Part shown: positions 1-9,244 of the stretch, in pieces
Position numbering within the stretch: the first letter of the stretch is position 1
Layout: each line of letters starts with the position of its first letter
DNA from: Erodium maritimum
Lineage: Eukaryota; Streptophyta; Magnoliopsida; Geraniales; Geraniaceae
NCBI GenBank assembly: GCA_963921825.1
Contig: OY997591.1
Coordinates: forward strand, 30,649,825 to 30,713,824
Reading direction: 5' to 3'
DNA length: 64,000 nucleotides
Notes under the pieces: model-generated
What the model was told of the DNA's origin: nothing
The model's database searches: none
The model's input: only the letters and a program-made list of their open reading frames with translations
Program-made: the position numbers and the translations under genes

Positions 1-118
1 CCCCGGTATCAAACAAGAATAAAGCCCATAAGTGATACAATAAACACGTACCCTGGATGGTCTCGCGGTACGTGTTAGGTCCTGGGGCTCTGGAGTCGGT
101 GACTGCATAGACTCTCCC
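1..118 (-). pseudogene. Start of Ty3 retrotransposon pol: aspartic protease N-terminus (cut by window edge)
   Basis: Read on the minus strand, the frame of the neighbouring gag continues past its stop codon into a segment beginning GRVYAVT and reaching LFDTG at the very edge of the window. LFDTG is the catalytic Asp-Thr-Gly of the retropepsin that follows gag in Ty3/gypsy elements. Only about 39 codons are present; the rest of pol lies to the left of the window. The sole interruption between gag and protease is one in-frame TAG at 119-121, so gag and pol were probably one reading frame. Confidence 0.7.
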
Positions 119-1573
119 CTACGAGGCCTGCTGCCTTTGACCTGGCGCGCTGGCCGCTGAATACCCGTGACTCTGCTGCTGTCTCGGAACCGGTGCGCTC
201 GTAGAAGGCTGTGACGGTCTGGACTGCTGACCCTGACGAGGACGTCCCCTTGGCGACTGTACGGTCCGCGACTGCTGCGGTCGCTGCGCTGATGTTGCCC
301 TCGACGGCTCACGGCACCATGCAATGGTGTGCCCAACCTGGCCGCATCGAAAACAGCTGATCTCGTTGGCTCTCGACTCCGTGCTCTGGCTGGTCCGGCT
401 AGTCGCTGGCCACGCCGTAGGTACTCCTTCCATCGGGCACTCGCGACGGAAGTGGCCTTGCTGCCCGCAAGTAAAGCACGCCGGCGCCCTCTCTGGTGCG
501 ACTGGCCCAACTGCTGCCACTGAACCCCGCTGTCTCGATCCACTCTGATGGGGCGGTGGTCGGAAGGATCCCGCGGTCCTTTGCCTCCGCGAGTCTCGTG
601 AGTCTGACGGCCCGGTCCAACTGATCGGCCGAGGTCGGACCTCACGGCCCCTGGCTGCATCCCGGATGCCCTGCTCCACTGTAGCCGCGGTGTCCACTAG
701 ATCGGTATACTTCCGTATCCTCAAGGCGAGAACCTGGTTCCGGATGCCCAGCCTCAGTCCGTCCTGGAACCGCAGGTAACGGTTCGTCTCGCTAGACACT
801 ATCTCAGGCGCGAATCTGGCCAAGGCTGTGAACCTGGCTTCGTACTGTGCCACTGTCATCTCTCCCTGCTCCAGGTATAAGAACTGCCGATGTCGCTCCA
901 GCCGAGCCGACTCGGGAAAGTACTGTGCCATGAATACCTCCTGGAATACGCTGTAGTCGTATCCGACTGTGTCCTTCACCCGCCCCCACCAGTGGTAGGC
1001 GCTGTCTCTCAGCTGATGGGCCGCGAAGGACACTCTTCGACGACCATCCTCGACACCCAAAGTGTCCAGGTCTCGTGTGACCTGCTCTATCCATCGCTCG
1101 GCTAGGTCGGGATTTGGCTCCACGACAAAAACAGGTATCCCGAGCTTCAGGAAATCGAGTAGCGCTCGGGAGGTAAGATCCTCTGTCTGAGCGGCCCTCA
1201 TCGGAACTGCGGCCGCCTCTGGTGCTGGCGAAGCCGACTCTCGGTTGGTGATGACCGCCACCAAACTCTGAACGGTCCTGGTAAGCTCATCCAGGGCAGT
1301 CATCACTGGAGGGTCCGCGACTGGCGGAACACTGGGGGTACCTGCAGATGGCCCCGCATCACTTCTCCCGTCTTCTCCGACGGGAGTGCCCTGTGCCTCC
1401 GCGTAGTCGGCGGGCTCGACGGTTGGCACCCTCCCTGGTGCCCCTGCTGACCGCCCCCACCGGCCTCGCGTGGGTGCCTGACCCTGCGTTCCTGATGCTC
1501 GTCCGCGCCTTCCGCGAGCCATGAACAGTATCCTCTGCACGGATACACGCAAACGTTCAGTTTGCGAACTCAA
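119..1573 (-). CDS. gag: Ty3/gypsy retrotransposon gag with two zinc knuckles
   Basis: A 484-codon open frame encoding the capsid/nucleocapsid polyprotein that packages retrotransposon RNA. The N-terminal third is low-complexity and rich in Arg, Gly, Pro and Ala. The middle (about residues 140-300) matches the Retrotrans_gag pattern, with YHWWGRVKD and YFPESARLERHRQFLYLEQG followed by a tyrosine-containing helix. Near the C-terminus are two CX2CX4HX4C zinc knuckles, CFTCGQQGHFRREC and CFRCGQVGHTIAWC, separated and followed by Gln/Ser/Pro-rich linkers. The first ATG is at 1573; the ATG at residue 18 (MARGRRGR, about 1522) is an equally plausible start because similar gags begin with a basic Arg/Gly stretch. 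The leader, primer-binding site and LTR follow at higher coordinates, as expected for a minus-strand element. Two knuckles and the long LTR suggest the Tekay/Del chromovirus clade; this is inference. Confidence 0.85.
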   Translation of the reverse strand: MSSQTERLRVSVQRILFMARGRRGRASGTQGQAPTRGRWGRSAGAPGRVPTVEPADYAEAQGTPVGEDGRSDAGPSAGTPSVPPVADPPVMTALDELTRTVQSLVAVITNRESASPAPEAAAVPMRAAQTEDLTSRALLDFLKLGIPVFVVEPNPDLAERWIEQVTRDLDTLGVEDGRRRVSFAAHQLRDSAYHWWGRVKDTVGYDYSVFQEVFMAQYFPESARLERHRQFLYLEQGEMTVAQYEARFTALARFAPEIVSSETNRYLRFQDGLRLGIRNQVLALRIRKYTDLVDTAATVEQGIRDAARGREVRPRPISWTGPSDSRDSRRQRTAGSFRPPPHQSGSRQRGSVAAVGPVAPERAPACFTCGQQGHFRRECPMEGVPTAWPATSRTSQSTESRANEISCFRCGQVGHTIAWCREPSRATSAQRPQQSRTVQSPRGRPRQGQQSRPSQPSTSAPVPRQQQSHGYSAASAPGQRQQAS

Positions 1574-2175
1574 ATAAAGGCGACAAGTTCAAAAACGCCA
1601 ACGCTCACACGGTCTAAGTTTACTCTATCGCGTATGTCACTAAAGCGCCACAACGCTCAAGCTAAACACACCTTATATATAGTATTAGTATACGAGACCA
1701 CACCGACATATACCACACAAGCGACGACAAACCAACCAGAGTCGAACATTGCCCCCCGGGCCAACCAAAATCAAACATACGCCCACAGGGCCAATCAAGT
1801 TCAAGACATGCCAAAAGGGCCAACAACCGTAAACCTTTTTCCGCTTCATTAAAAATCCTCATTTCTTGGCATCAGGTGGTTACAACCCCGTCCAGGCGTC
1901 CCCGAACTACGTTGTGGCCACTTGATACCAACACCGTCACGCTCGACCACAGGAGCGCTCCTGAGTCGAGTCGCGACAGTAAAAAAAAAGTTTCACGCAG
2001 CAACACACAAACATTGTGCCAGTAGCCCCGTACTGCACAAGCACAAAACAAAACAGGACTCAAATCCTAACGGGTCTACACCCGAGTTCCGACTTGCGTA
2101 CCCAACGCAGGACGGGACTCTACCGACTCGACTCTCCCACCTAATTGACGTGTAGTCCGAGGTGTGAAACCTCGC
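1574..2175 (-). other. 5' leader of the Ty3 element
   Basis: Non-coding leader between the primer-binding site and gag. It resembles the leader of the element at 41.8-42.5 kb: both contain a stretch reading ttacaaccc..caggcgtcccc followed by a cgctcgac..gcgc.cctgagt motif (here about 1879-1970, there about 41826-41912). The two elements are therefore relatives although their LTRs have diverged. Confidence 0.65.
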
Positions 2176-2187
2176 GCTCTGATACCA
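2176..2187 (-). promoter_or_regulatory. Primer-binding site (initiator Met-tRNA type)
   Basis: On the minus strand this reads TGGTATCAGAGC, the usual plant LTR-retrotransposon primer site complementary to the 3' end of initiator methionine tRNA. It lies three bases inside the LTR end at 2191. Confidence 0.85.
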
Positions 2188-2190
2188 AGC

Positions 2191-4973
2191 TGTCACGCCC
2201 CAATTTCAGCGAACCGAAACTAGGGACGCGAACGTTTAAAAAGTTACAAGACTGAGACCTGTTTTCGATAAATCACCTAAAAGTCAGTTTAGTTACACAA
2301 AAGAATAATATTTACAACTCAAAATAAAAGTCCCACACTTGGACAAAACGAGATACACGTCTCTAGACTCAAACACCCAGCAACCCGCTTCAAGCTCTTC
2401 AAGCTTCAGAAGCTCACCTAGTCCAGACTACGAACGGTACCTGTAGGAAAAGCAGCTAGGGGTGAGCGTTCGCTCACCACCACAGATAACATACTGACTA
2501 CGGCATAATTAGTAGACAAAGCCGATGACACTAACAACGACCCCAAGACACACACACGACCAGTCTTTTCCTCAACTGACTCAACACACAGGTAGACCCC
2601 ACACTACGATCGACGACCTCCTCCAAGACACGACTAACCACACAATACCAAACAAGATCACAAAGGACCGCAACCAGCTGCTCAGTAACCAATCTCTGTC
2701 TCTCGCCCTTTACCGATCATAGACGTGGTCAGGCGGTCGACCTGTCGCGCAACTTCTCCCGATCCCAGTCGGGAGGCTAACCCACAACCTCTCCGCTTCA
2801 CCCGATCCCAGTCGGGTGGTTAACCACACCCGCGCGTCCTTCCCCCGATCCCAGTCGGGGAGCTAGCCCACAACCTCTCCGCTTCTCCCGATCCCAGTCG
2901 GGAGGCTAGCTACACCACACAACCTCCACCAGTAACCAGTAACCAATCACAATCACAAACAAGTTCAAACAGACAGTAACGACACCGGTGACAACTCCAC
3001 AGGCACTCAAGGCCGACAAGACACCAACAACCAAACACAGGTTCAACAACCCTACGGGCCCTCAGGGCCACCCAAGACACCAACGGTAAAGTACGGGTTC
3101 ACAACCCCACGGCACTCACGGCCACCCAAAACTCAGCAATAAATAACACGGGCTCTCAAGGCCACCCAAACTCGACAATAAATAACACGGGCTCTCAGGG
3201 CCACCCAAACTCAATCAACAATTAACGCACAACAACCTCCGGGCATGGTCATATGCCTCCAGTATTCGTTACATTCCCGTATCATGCATTTCTAAGTCGA
3301 TAACCTAAATAACCCACGACACCCCGATGTCACATGCAATTCTACAGTTAACTTTCCCTAGTCAGGGCCGAGATCCGGCTACTTTTCCCTACCTCGTAAG
3401 CAACTCTAGAAGCGCTCCACTAAACCCGAGATGAATCGCAGTCACTCGCCGAGCCTCCCTTTGCCTCGGTCCGCAGCACGATCTAAAAGAACACAGATTT
3501 AACTCACTTTAAACTAGTACGAACCGGTCGAAAAATAAATAACTCAACGCCCAAGTTAATAACGGTTCCGCCGTTAAGTTAACGGCTGCGATTTGTCCAT
3601 TTTAAACTTGACAGTTGTCGTTTACACTCGAGCGGGATAAAAGTCGGGTTACAACGGATCGGGTTCGAGCACCCGCGCACCGAACCCAGGTTTGATCTAA
3701 AACCCAGTTTAAACCCCTTTTTAACTTAAAACCGTCGTTGAACTCCCTTGCTTTAATTAATTCCGTTTTTGATTTTAAGACAAAACGGTTTCCTTCTGTT
3801 CGTTTCCAAACTCGATACTTCGGTCCAAAACCCTTATAAAGTCGATTTGATTTCGTTTCCCTTTTTCGATTTAACTTAACTCGAGTCTAACCTTAATAAA
3901 AGACTTTCGTTTTAAAACCCGTTTAATTTAATCAGATTTTATTTTATCAATTTTCTTAAGAATTCACAACTGATTTTCCCCTTTTTCCTTTTACAAATAA
4001 ATTTCGTTTAAAAAAAAACAATCCTCTTTGATTAACACTGATTTTGTTCAATTATTTCCCCTTTTCAATTCAAAATCAGTTCTAGAAATTTAACAATTCC
4101 ATTAGCAGGTTTAACCCAATACAAATCGATTTCAACAGATCCAAAATTACACTCGTTTTTACACTAACAGATTTAAACATAAATCGAAAATACAACGAAA
4201 GGGAGAGAGAGCTCGGTCGGAAAATCCGACGGCCCTCGACAACGATAAAGCCGGCCGGAAAACTCACGGTGGTGGCTCACCGTAGGGAAGTACGGGCGGC
4301 ACACGGCGGTGCACGACGGTTGGCTCGGATCGAAGGCGGGAGGAGCTCGGGCGTGGGGACGCCGGCGAGCTCGGCTGAAACGCCGGTGCGGGTCTCACGG
4401 AGGGCGACGATTCCGAGACGGAGACGGGGCGGCGACTTGACGGTGGCGTGGTTGGACGAATCTGGTGAGGGAGGAGGGTGGTCGGGACGGCGGCGCGGTC
4501 GTGGCTGGACGGAGGAGGTGAGGAGGACGGGTGGTGGTCGGCCGTTGCTGAGGAGGTGACGAGGAAGGTCGGGGTTTTGAGCCGGAGAAGAACGAGCTCG
4601 GGCTCGGTGAGGGAGGTTCGGGACGGAGAGAGGGAGGTGGCGGCCGGAACTGTGGCGGCCGGAACTGTGGCGGCCGGGGATGGTTCGGCGAAGAAGATGA
4701 ACGGAGGAGAGAGAGGGAGTCGGGTAGAGAGAGAGAGGAGATGGAGGCTGTGGTTGAAGTGCTGAAACCCTAGTTTCAGCTTATAAGGGGTGCGGCTTGG
4801 GCCGGCCCTCTTGGGCCTTAGACAGCAAACGGGCTCAAGCCCAAGTGAGGGGAAGGGCCTGCTGGCCGAGCCTGGCCTGCCCAGATCATTTTTTTTTTTG
4901 CACTTGTTTCAAAACCTACCCTAAGGTTTTCGTTTGCAAATTAATACCTTAACGAAACGGAGCGGGTTTTACA
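2191..4973 (-). mobile_element. 5' LTR of the Ty3/Tekay-like element
   Basis: On the minus strand the LTR begins TGTAAAACCC (at 4973) and ends GGGGCGTGACA (at 2191), then runs into the primer-binding site. The length of 2783 bp is close to the related LTRs at 21855, 32914 and 42565 (2803-3051 bp). Internal features include about four copies of the palindrome cccgatcccagtcggg (2750-2910), a series of ggccctcagggccaccc-like units (3052-3212) and a GC-rich block (4210-4760). The small open frames in the GC-rich block show no protein motif and are not called as genes. Confidence 0.75.
2750..2910. repeat. Palindromic mini-repeat array inside the LTR
   Basis: Four near-identical units built on cccgatcccagtcggg, each able to fold into a short hairpin (CCCGA paired with TCGGG), are separated by about 35-45 bases of pyrimidine-rich sequence. 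Comparable hairpin-prone arrays occur at equivalent places in the other LTRs of this family. Confidence 0.8.
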
Positions 4974-6050
4974 TAGGGAAAAGTAGCCGAATATCGGCCT
5001 TGACTAGGGAAAGTGATTAGTAGAAATGCATGTGACACTTGGTGGTGTCGTAGGATAAATGAATCTATCGAACAATAGAAATGCATGTGGGCACTTAGTT
5101 GTGCCCGTAGGTTAAGTAACTTGTTGTGTTTTCATGTGTGGCCATGTGTGCCTGTGGGGTGTTAAACCTGTATTGTTGCTGACTGTCTTGCTGAGTGGTA
5201 GTTAGTCGTTATATTGTTGTCGCTATTTGTTGAACCTTGTGTGATGATTGTGATTGCATGGAGGTTTGGCCCGCCTGACGACAAAGGGTGCCACGGGGTC
5301 GCGCGCGTAGGGGTTGGCAAGCCTTCCGACTAACCATCGGTAAAGTGTGCATTGCTCCGCGATGAAGGGCGGCTCCCCTTCCGACTAGCTATCGGAAAAG
5401 TATTGCGTTATATGTCGCGAAGAGGTCGACCGCCTGGCCCGACTGTATGTCGGGGAAAGTTGCGTGGGGTAGGCTCAAGCCCAACCGGTTAGCTACCAGA
5501 AACTGAGCATCTGGTGTGCGATCCTTTGTGATCTTGGGTGTTGCGTGGTTATTATTGCGTATTTGATTGAGGTCGTAACTGCTGGGTCGGGTCTACATTA
5601 CGTGTCCGGGTTTTGAGATGGGTGGGAAAGTTTAACAGTTTTATTGCGTGACCGTCAGTCTAAATTGTGTTTTGGGGTAGTAGTCCCTGGGGTTGTCGTT
5701 GTTGCCGGTGTTCCCGTCATTTCTACTGATATGCCGTGGTCAACCCGGTATCCGTGGTGGTGAGCGAAACACTCACCTCTTGCTGCTTTTCCTGCAGGTA
5801 CGGGCCGCGAGGCGGACTAGGAGAACTCTCGAAGCTTGAAGAGCTGGGAGCAGGAGTCCGGGTCCTTGGTAGTTTAGCGGCGTACTTTTTGGCTTTTGTT
5901 CACTTGTTTTGAACGTATTTTGAGTTGTAAAATTATTGTTTTTGACTAATAAGTGGCGTTTTACAGCGGTTTATTAAAATGTTTGAAAATCGTTTTACGG
6001 TTTCACCGTTCGCGTTCCGGGTTCGGTCATACCGAATTCGGGGCGTGACA
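4974..6050 (+). mobile_element. Partial Ty3 LTR in opposite orientation
   Basis: This block is an inverted relative of 2191 to about 3390. For example, the stretch from tagggaaaagtagccga at 4974 matches the reverse complement near 3390, and gctgcttttcctgcaggtac near 5790 matches the reverse complement near 2440. It ends in gaattcggggcgtgaca, the same LTR end as its neighbour but on the + strand. It begins exactly where the 2191-4973 LTR ends, which fits insertion of the minus-strand element into an older relative. No primer-binding site follows 6050, so it is the remnant of a 3' or solo LTR. Confidence 0.7.
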
Positions 6051-6466
6051 TCAGTACCCTAAACGTTCATTAATTTATTTCGAGTATCCTAATTTTTTTT
6101 GTCACCTCAATACCCTAAACTTTCATTAACTCCATTTTAGTACCGATCGTTAATTTTACCCTAAATTTGGTTGTTAGTGAAGGTTATTATGGTTATTTTA
6201 CCTGATTTGGATGGAAAATCAGAAGGAAAGTTAACAGTGGGTACTACTATGGAATTAATGAAATTTTAGGGTACTGAAGTGACACAAAAAATATTTAGGG
6301 TACTGAAGTGACACAAAAAATATTTAGGGTACTGAAGTGACACAAAAAATATTTAGGGTACTCTAAATTAATTAATGAAATTTTAAGGTACTAAGCTGAC
6401 ATACAAAAGATTTAGGGTACTCTAAATGAAATACGAAAGATTTAGGGTACTGAAGTGGAATTATCC
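6051..6466. mobile_element. Inverted-repeat MITE, copy A (left tip displaced)
   Basis: The two halves are inverted copies: tcagtaccctaaac... on the left and ...gggtactgaagtggaattatcc on the right. Near 6268-6362 a 34-bp unit (gggtactgaagtgacacaaaaaatattta) is repeated three times. Compared with copy B at 7294-7664, the first dozen bases (ggtaattccacc) are missing, because the Ty3 LTR ends exactly at 6050. No coding capacity; superfamily not assigned. Confidence 0.75.
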
Positions 6467-7293
6467 TTATAATCTGGGACCCCTGTAGGTGTATCAGTGC
6501 TCTTGAACCCGTAAAACATATCAATTTTGCTATTTTAGAAACTATATGGGAAAAAACAGAGTAACACAAAGCAACAATCAAAGAAAAAACAACCTCCACC
6601 ACGTGGAGGTTGCCTAGAGTAACTACATATTAAACCCGCTGAAATGACTCGTGGAAGGTTGCAAGGGTGACTACTCGACCGCCCATTGCTAGACCATGTT
6701 CTCTTGAACAGTTGGGGATGCTTCATCCGATGGGGAAGGGACGAGATAACCTACCCCAGGGTTTTGTATCTTACTATCCCAAAACCCGTATACCAACTCA
6801 TGGCACTTGGCGAGGCTGCTGAGTAGTTCTCGCCTGAGTTGGAATATCAATATTTGTGTTAGTCATCCCAGTCCTCCGATCACCATAGTATCGATATTCG
6901 TCGACTTTCATCTTCAACCCCTCGTCGACGAACCCGAAGCTTTTTCACCGGAGTCTACCCCGAGTTCTCCTACGACCTCCAACCCAGATTCCCGTGTCGC
7001 CGCCACCGACTCCCATCTCCGATAAAGAGGATCAGACCTGGCTTGTGTACCGAATGAAGACGACAATGGGAAAGACGAGAATCGTACCTGACGTTCACCG
7101 GAGAGGTACCGCCCAAAACCTAGTCCTATATGGATGTCTTTGGATCTCAACAACCCTAGACGGATGTTCTTGTCTCTCACTACAGTGAAGAAGTACTTAG
7201 CGACAATAGAGTTTGGGCGATCACCCATGGGAGAAAGAGAGAGAGAGCTAGGGGCGGCACCGAAACTGATTCCACTTGCTAGTATATAAAAGA
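6467..7293. other. Unassigned sequence between two MITE copies
   Basis: No recognisable gene. Open frames on both strands (minus 7228-6914, about 104 codons; plus 6807-7025) overlap each other, show no motif and have no clear codon bias. A purine-rich gagagagagag run lies at about 7230-7246. Confidence 0.4.
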
Positions 7294-7664
7294 GGTAATT
7301 CCACCTCAGTACCCTAAAATTTCATTAATTCATTTAGAGTACCCTAAATCTTTTTTTGTCGCCTCAGTACCCTAAAATTTCACTAATTCCATAGTAGTAT
7401 CCACTGTTAACTTTCCTTCTGATTTTCCATCCAAATTAGGTAAAATGACCATAATACTCTTCACTAACAACCACATTTAAAGTAAAGTTAACAGTGAGTA
7501 CTAAAATGACGTTAATGAAAGTTTAGGGTACTGATGTGATACAAAAAAGATTAGGGTACTCTAAATGAATTAATGAAAGTTTAGGGTATTGAGGTGACAA
7601 AAAAAAGATTTAGGGTACTCTAAATGAAATATGAAAAATTTAGGGTACTAAGGTGGAATTATCC
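7294..7664. mobile_element. Inverted-repeat MITE, copy B (complete)
   Basis: A 371-bp element starting ggtaattccacctcagtaccc and ending gggtactaaggtggaattatcc, the same sequence inverted. It shares the family core with copy A: ccactgttaactttccttctgattttcc on the left arm and its inverted counterpart on the right. Non-coding. Confidence 0.8.
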
Positions 7665-8110
7665 GTATATAAAATGATTAATAATAAACGTTTAAGATAC
7701 AAAAAAATAAAAATCCACCTAAGTCATCAGGTCTCCGCCGTATCCCCCTCGTACGAACGGGTTGTGCTACTATTATTCTTCGGAAAAACTCTATCCTCTG
7801 CATGCCCAACGATGCGATGCCTTAGGGCCAAACACGGGTAACTTGTCGCCGTCCCCCATTATGCAATGTATTATCCATATTTAACAAAAACAAGTACATA
7901 TCATTATGTAGTATCTGAATGTAAACCCCTAATCATTGTTATATGATCACATCGATGACCTAAAAATAAGAATAGATCAAATCAAACTATATTAATCGTT
8001 ACTTAAGATGTATCTGTCGCATACCACATAAAATGACCAATCGAGATATGTTCGACCAAAGTTTCTTCAACATCCACGTATAATATCTCGATCGAGACCG
8101 ACCAAACCAA
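7665..8110. other. AT-rich spacer, nothing recognised
   Basis: No gene, repeat or promoter was identified. It ends in the sequence that was the target of the following solo LTR. Confidence 0.5.
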
Positions 8111-8625
8111 TGTTGGATGTAAATGGAAAAATCTGACGGATTAACTAAATTAATTTTCTTGATTTATTTTTTATTTTCTAAAGTCATGAATGAGGTTATA
8201 AAGTCAGAATTGAATTGTCATTCAATTCTGATTATGACAATGAATTGAGGGCTGAAATCGTGGGATTTGTCTCCCCACGCATTTCCCTTTTTGCCCTTCC
8301 CAAGAGCCTATATATACCTCTTTCCAAGACTTGAAAAATCAGATCAAATAGATCAAAAACACATCAGATTCTCATCTCTCAATAGTTTCTTTCTTTTTCG
8401 TTTTGGTGACGGATCAACCGACTTCGAGTTCGCTGACGATTAGTCGTTTTATCCTGGGAGACCGCTGCCATTACATGGCAGTCAAGAGTCTTAAGGACAC
8501 AGGGTTACCTGGACTCGACTAAACCCCTTTCCGATTCCTCTATTTTCTATAAATCGTTTGGTATCTTTCTCCAAATTTCTATAATATTTGTATCTGATTT
8601 TCGTTATTATACTAACCACCTAACA
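8111..8625 (+). mobile_element. Solo LTR (515 bp) with perfect 5-bp target duplication
   Basis: It begins TGTTGG and ends CCTAACA, with ACCAA directly on both sides (8106-8110 and 8626-8630). A TATA-like tatatatacc at about 8312 is followed by a plausible transcribed region, suggesting + orientation. No internal retrotransposon sequence is present, so it is a product of LTR-LTR recombination, probably of a Ty1/copia element (inferred from short length and ends). It lies about 620 bp upstream of the RUS-family start codon. Confidence 0.8.
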
Positions 8626-8630
8626 ACCAA

Positions 8631-9244
8631 CACATCAAAAAACATCTCCCAATTGAGATATTTTCCCCTAAGGGTTCAATGCTATCTCGACCGGACACAT
8701 CCCTTCACTTGGCTAAATTTCGCAAACATGGCACATATAAACATTTCTATATCGACAAAAAAACCAACAAAATTTGCAAATCATGCCTATCTAAAATCTA
8801 AAATCACTACGGCTGCAATTTCAAGTAAAGCAAGTTCAATACTACATGTTATAACTCTGGATCGACAGGAAAACGAGTCACAACCTATCTCAGAGAAGAA
8901 GAATGATACGACGACGACCTTATCTTGCAATAACGACGATAATTACAGACGAGATAGAGATGCCGATTTGACGACGAAGTGTGAAAAAAAAGAAGGGGAG
9001 GGACTGAGTTCGAGTTTGGAGGGGAACGAAGGAAGGACATGATAACTATGGGCAACTTTGGGTTTTCATAAGTTTTGGTTAAAAAAATAATAAGAAATTC
9101 AAATGTCTCGTTGCAAGAAAAAAAAACCCACCGTTTGAGGTCATTTTGCTAATTTCTCCTTCGCCATTGCCATCCAGCCTTGCCAGCAAGCTCTACGACC
9201 CCAAACCCAATCACTTTTCCCGAAGAGCATAGCATATTACTCTC
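8631..9244 (+). other. Upstream region of the RUS-family gene
   Basis: Presumed promoter and 5' UTR. A 129-codon open frame (8653-9042) is present but has no recognisable motif and abuts the solo LTR, so it is not called as a gene. A pyrimidine-rich leader (gctaatttctccttcgcc) lies about 9150-9170, near the likely transcript start. Confidence 0.5.

Noticed and set aside
2191..6050. A single 3.9-kb LTR or DNA transposon with inverted ends
   Set aside because: The inner border at 4973/4974 carries a standard LTR end and the two parts are inverted relatives of unequal length, so two LTRs explain it better.
6914..7228. 104-codon minus-strand frame between the MITEs
   Set aside because: No recognisable domain and overlapping frames on the other strand.
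8653..9042. 129-codon open frame upstream of the RUS-family gene
   Set aside because: No motif, unusual composition and a start right after a solo LTR. More likely chance within the promoter region.
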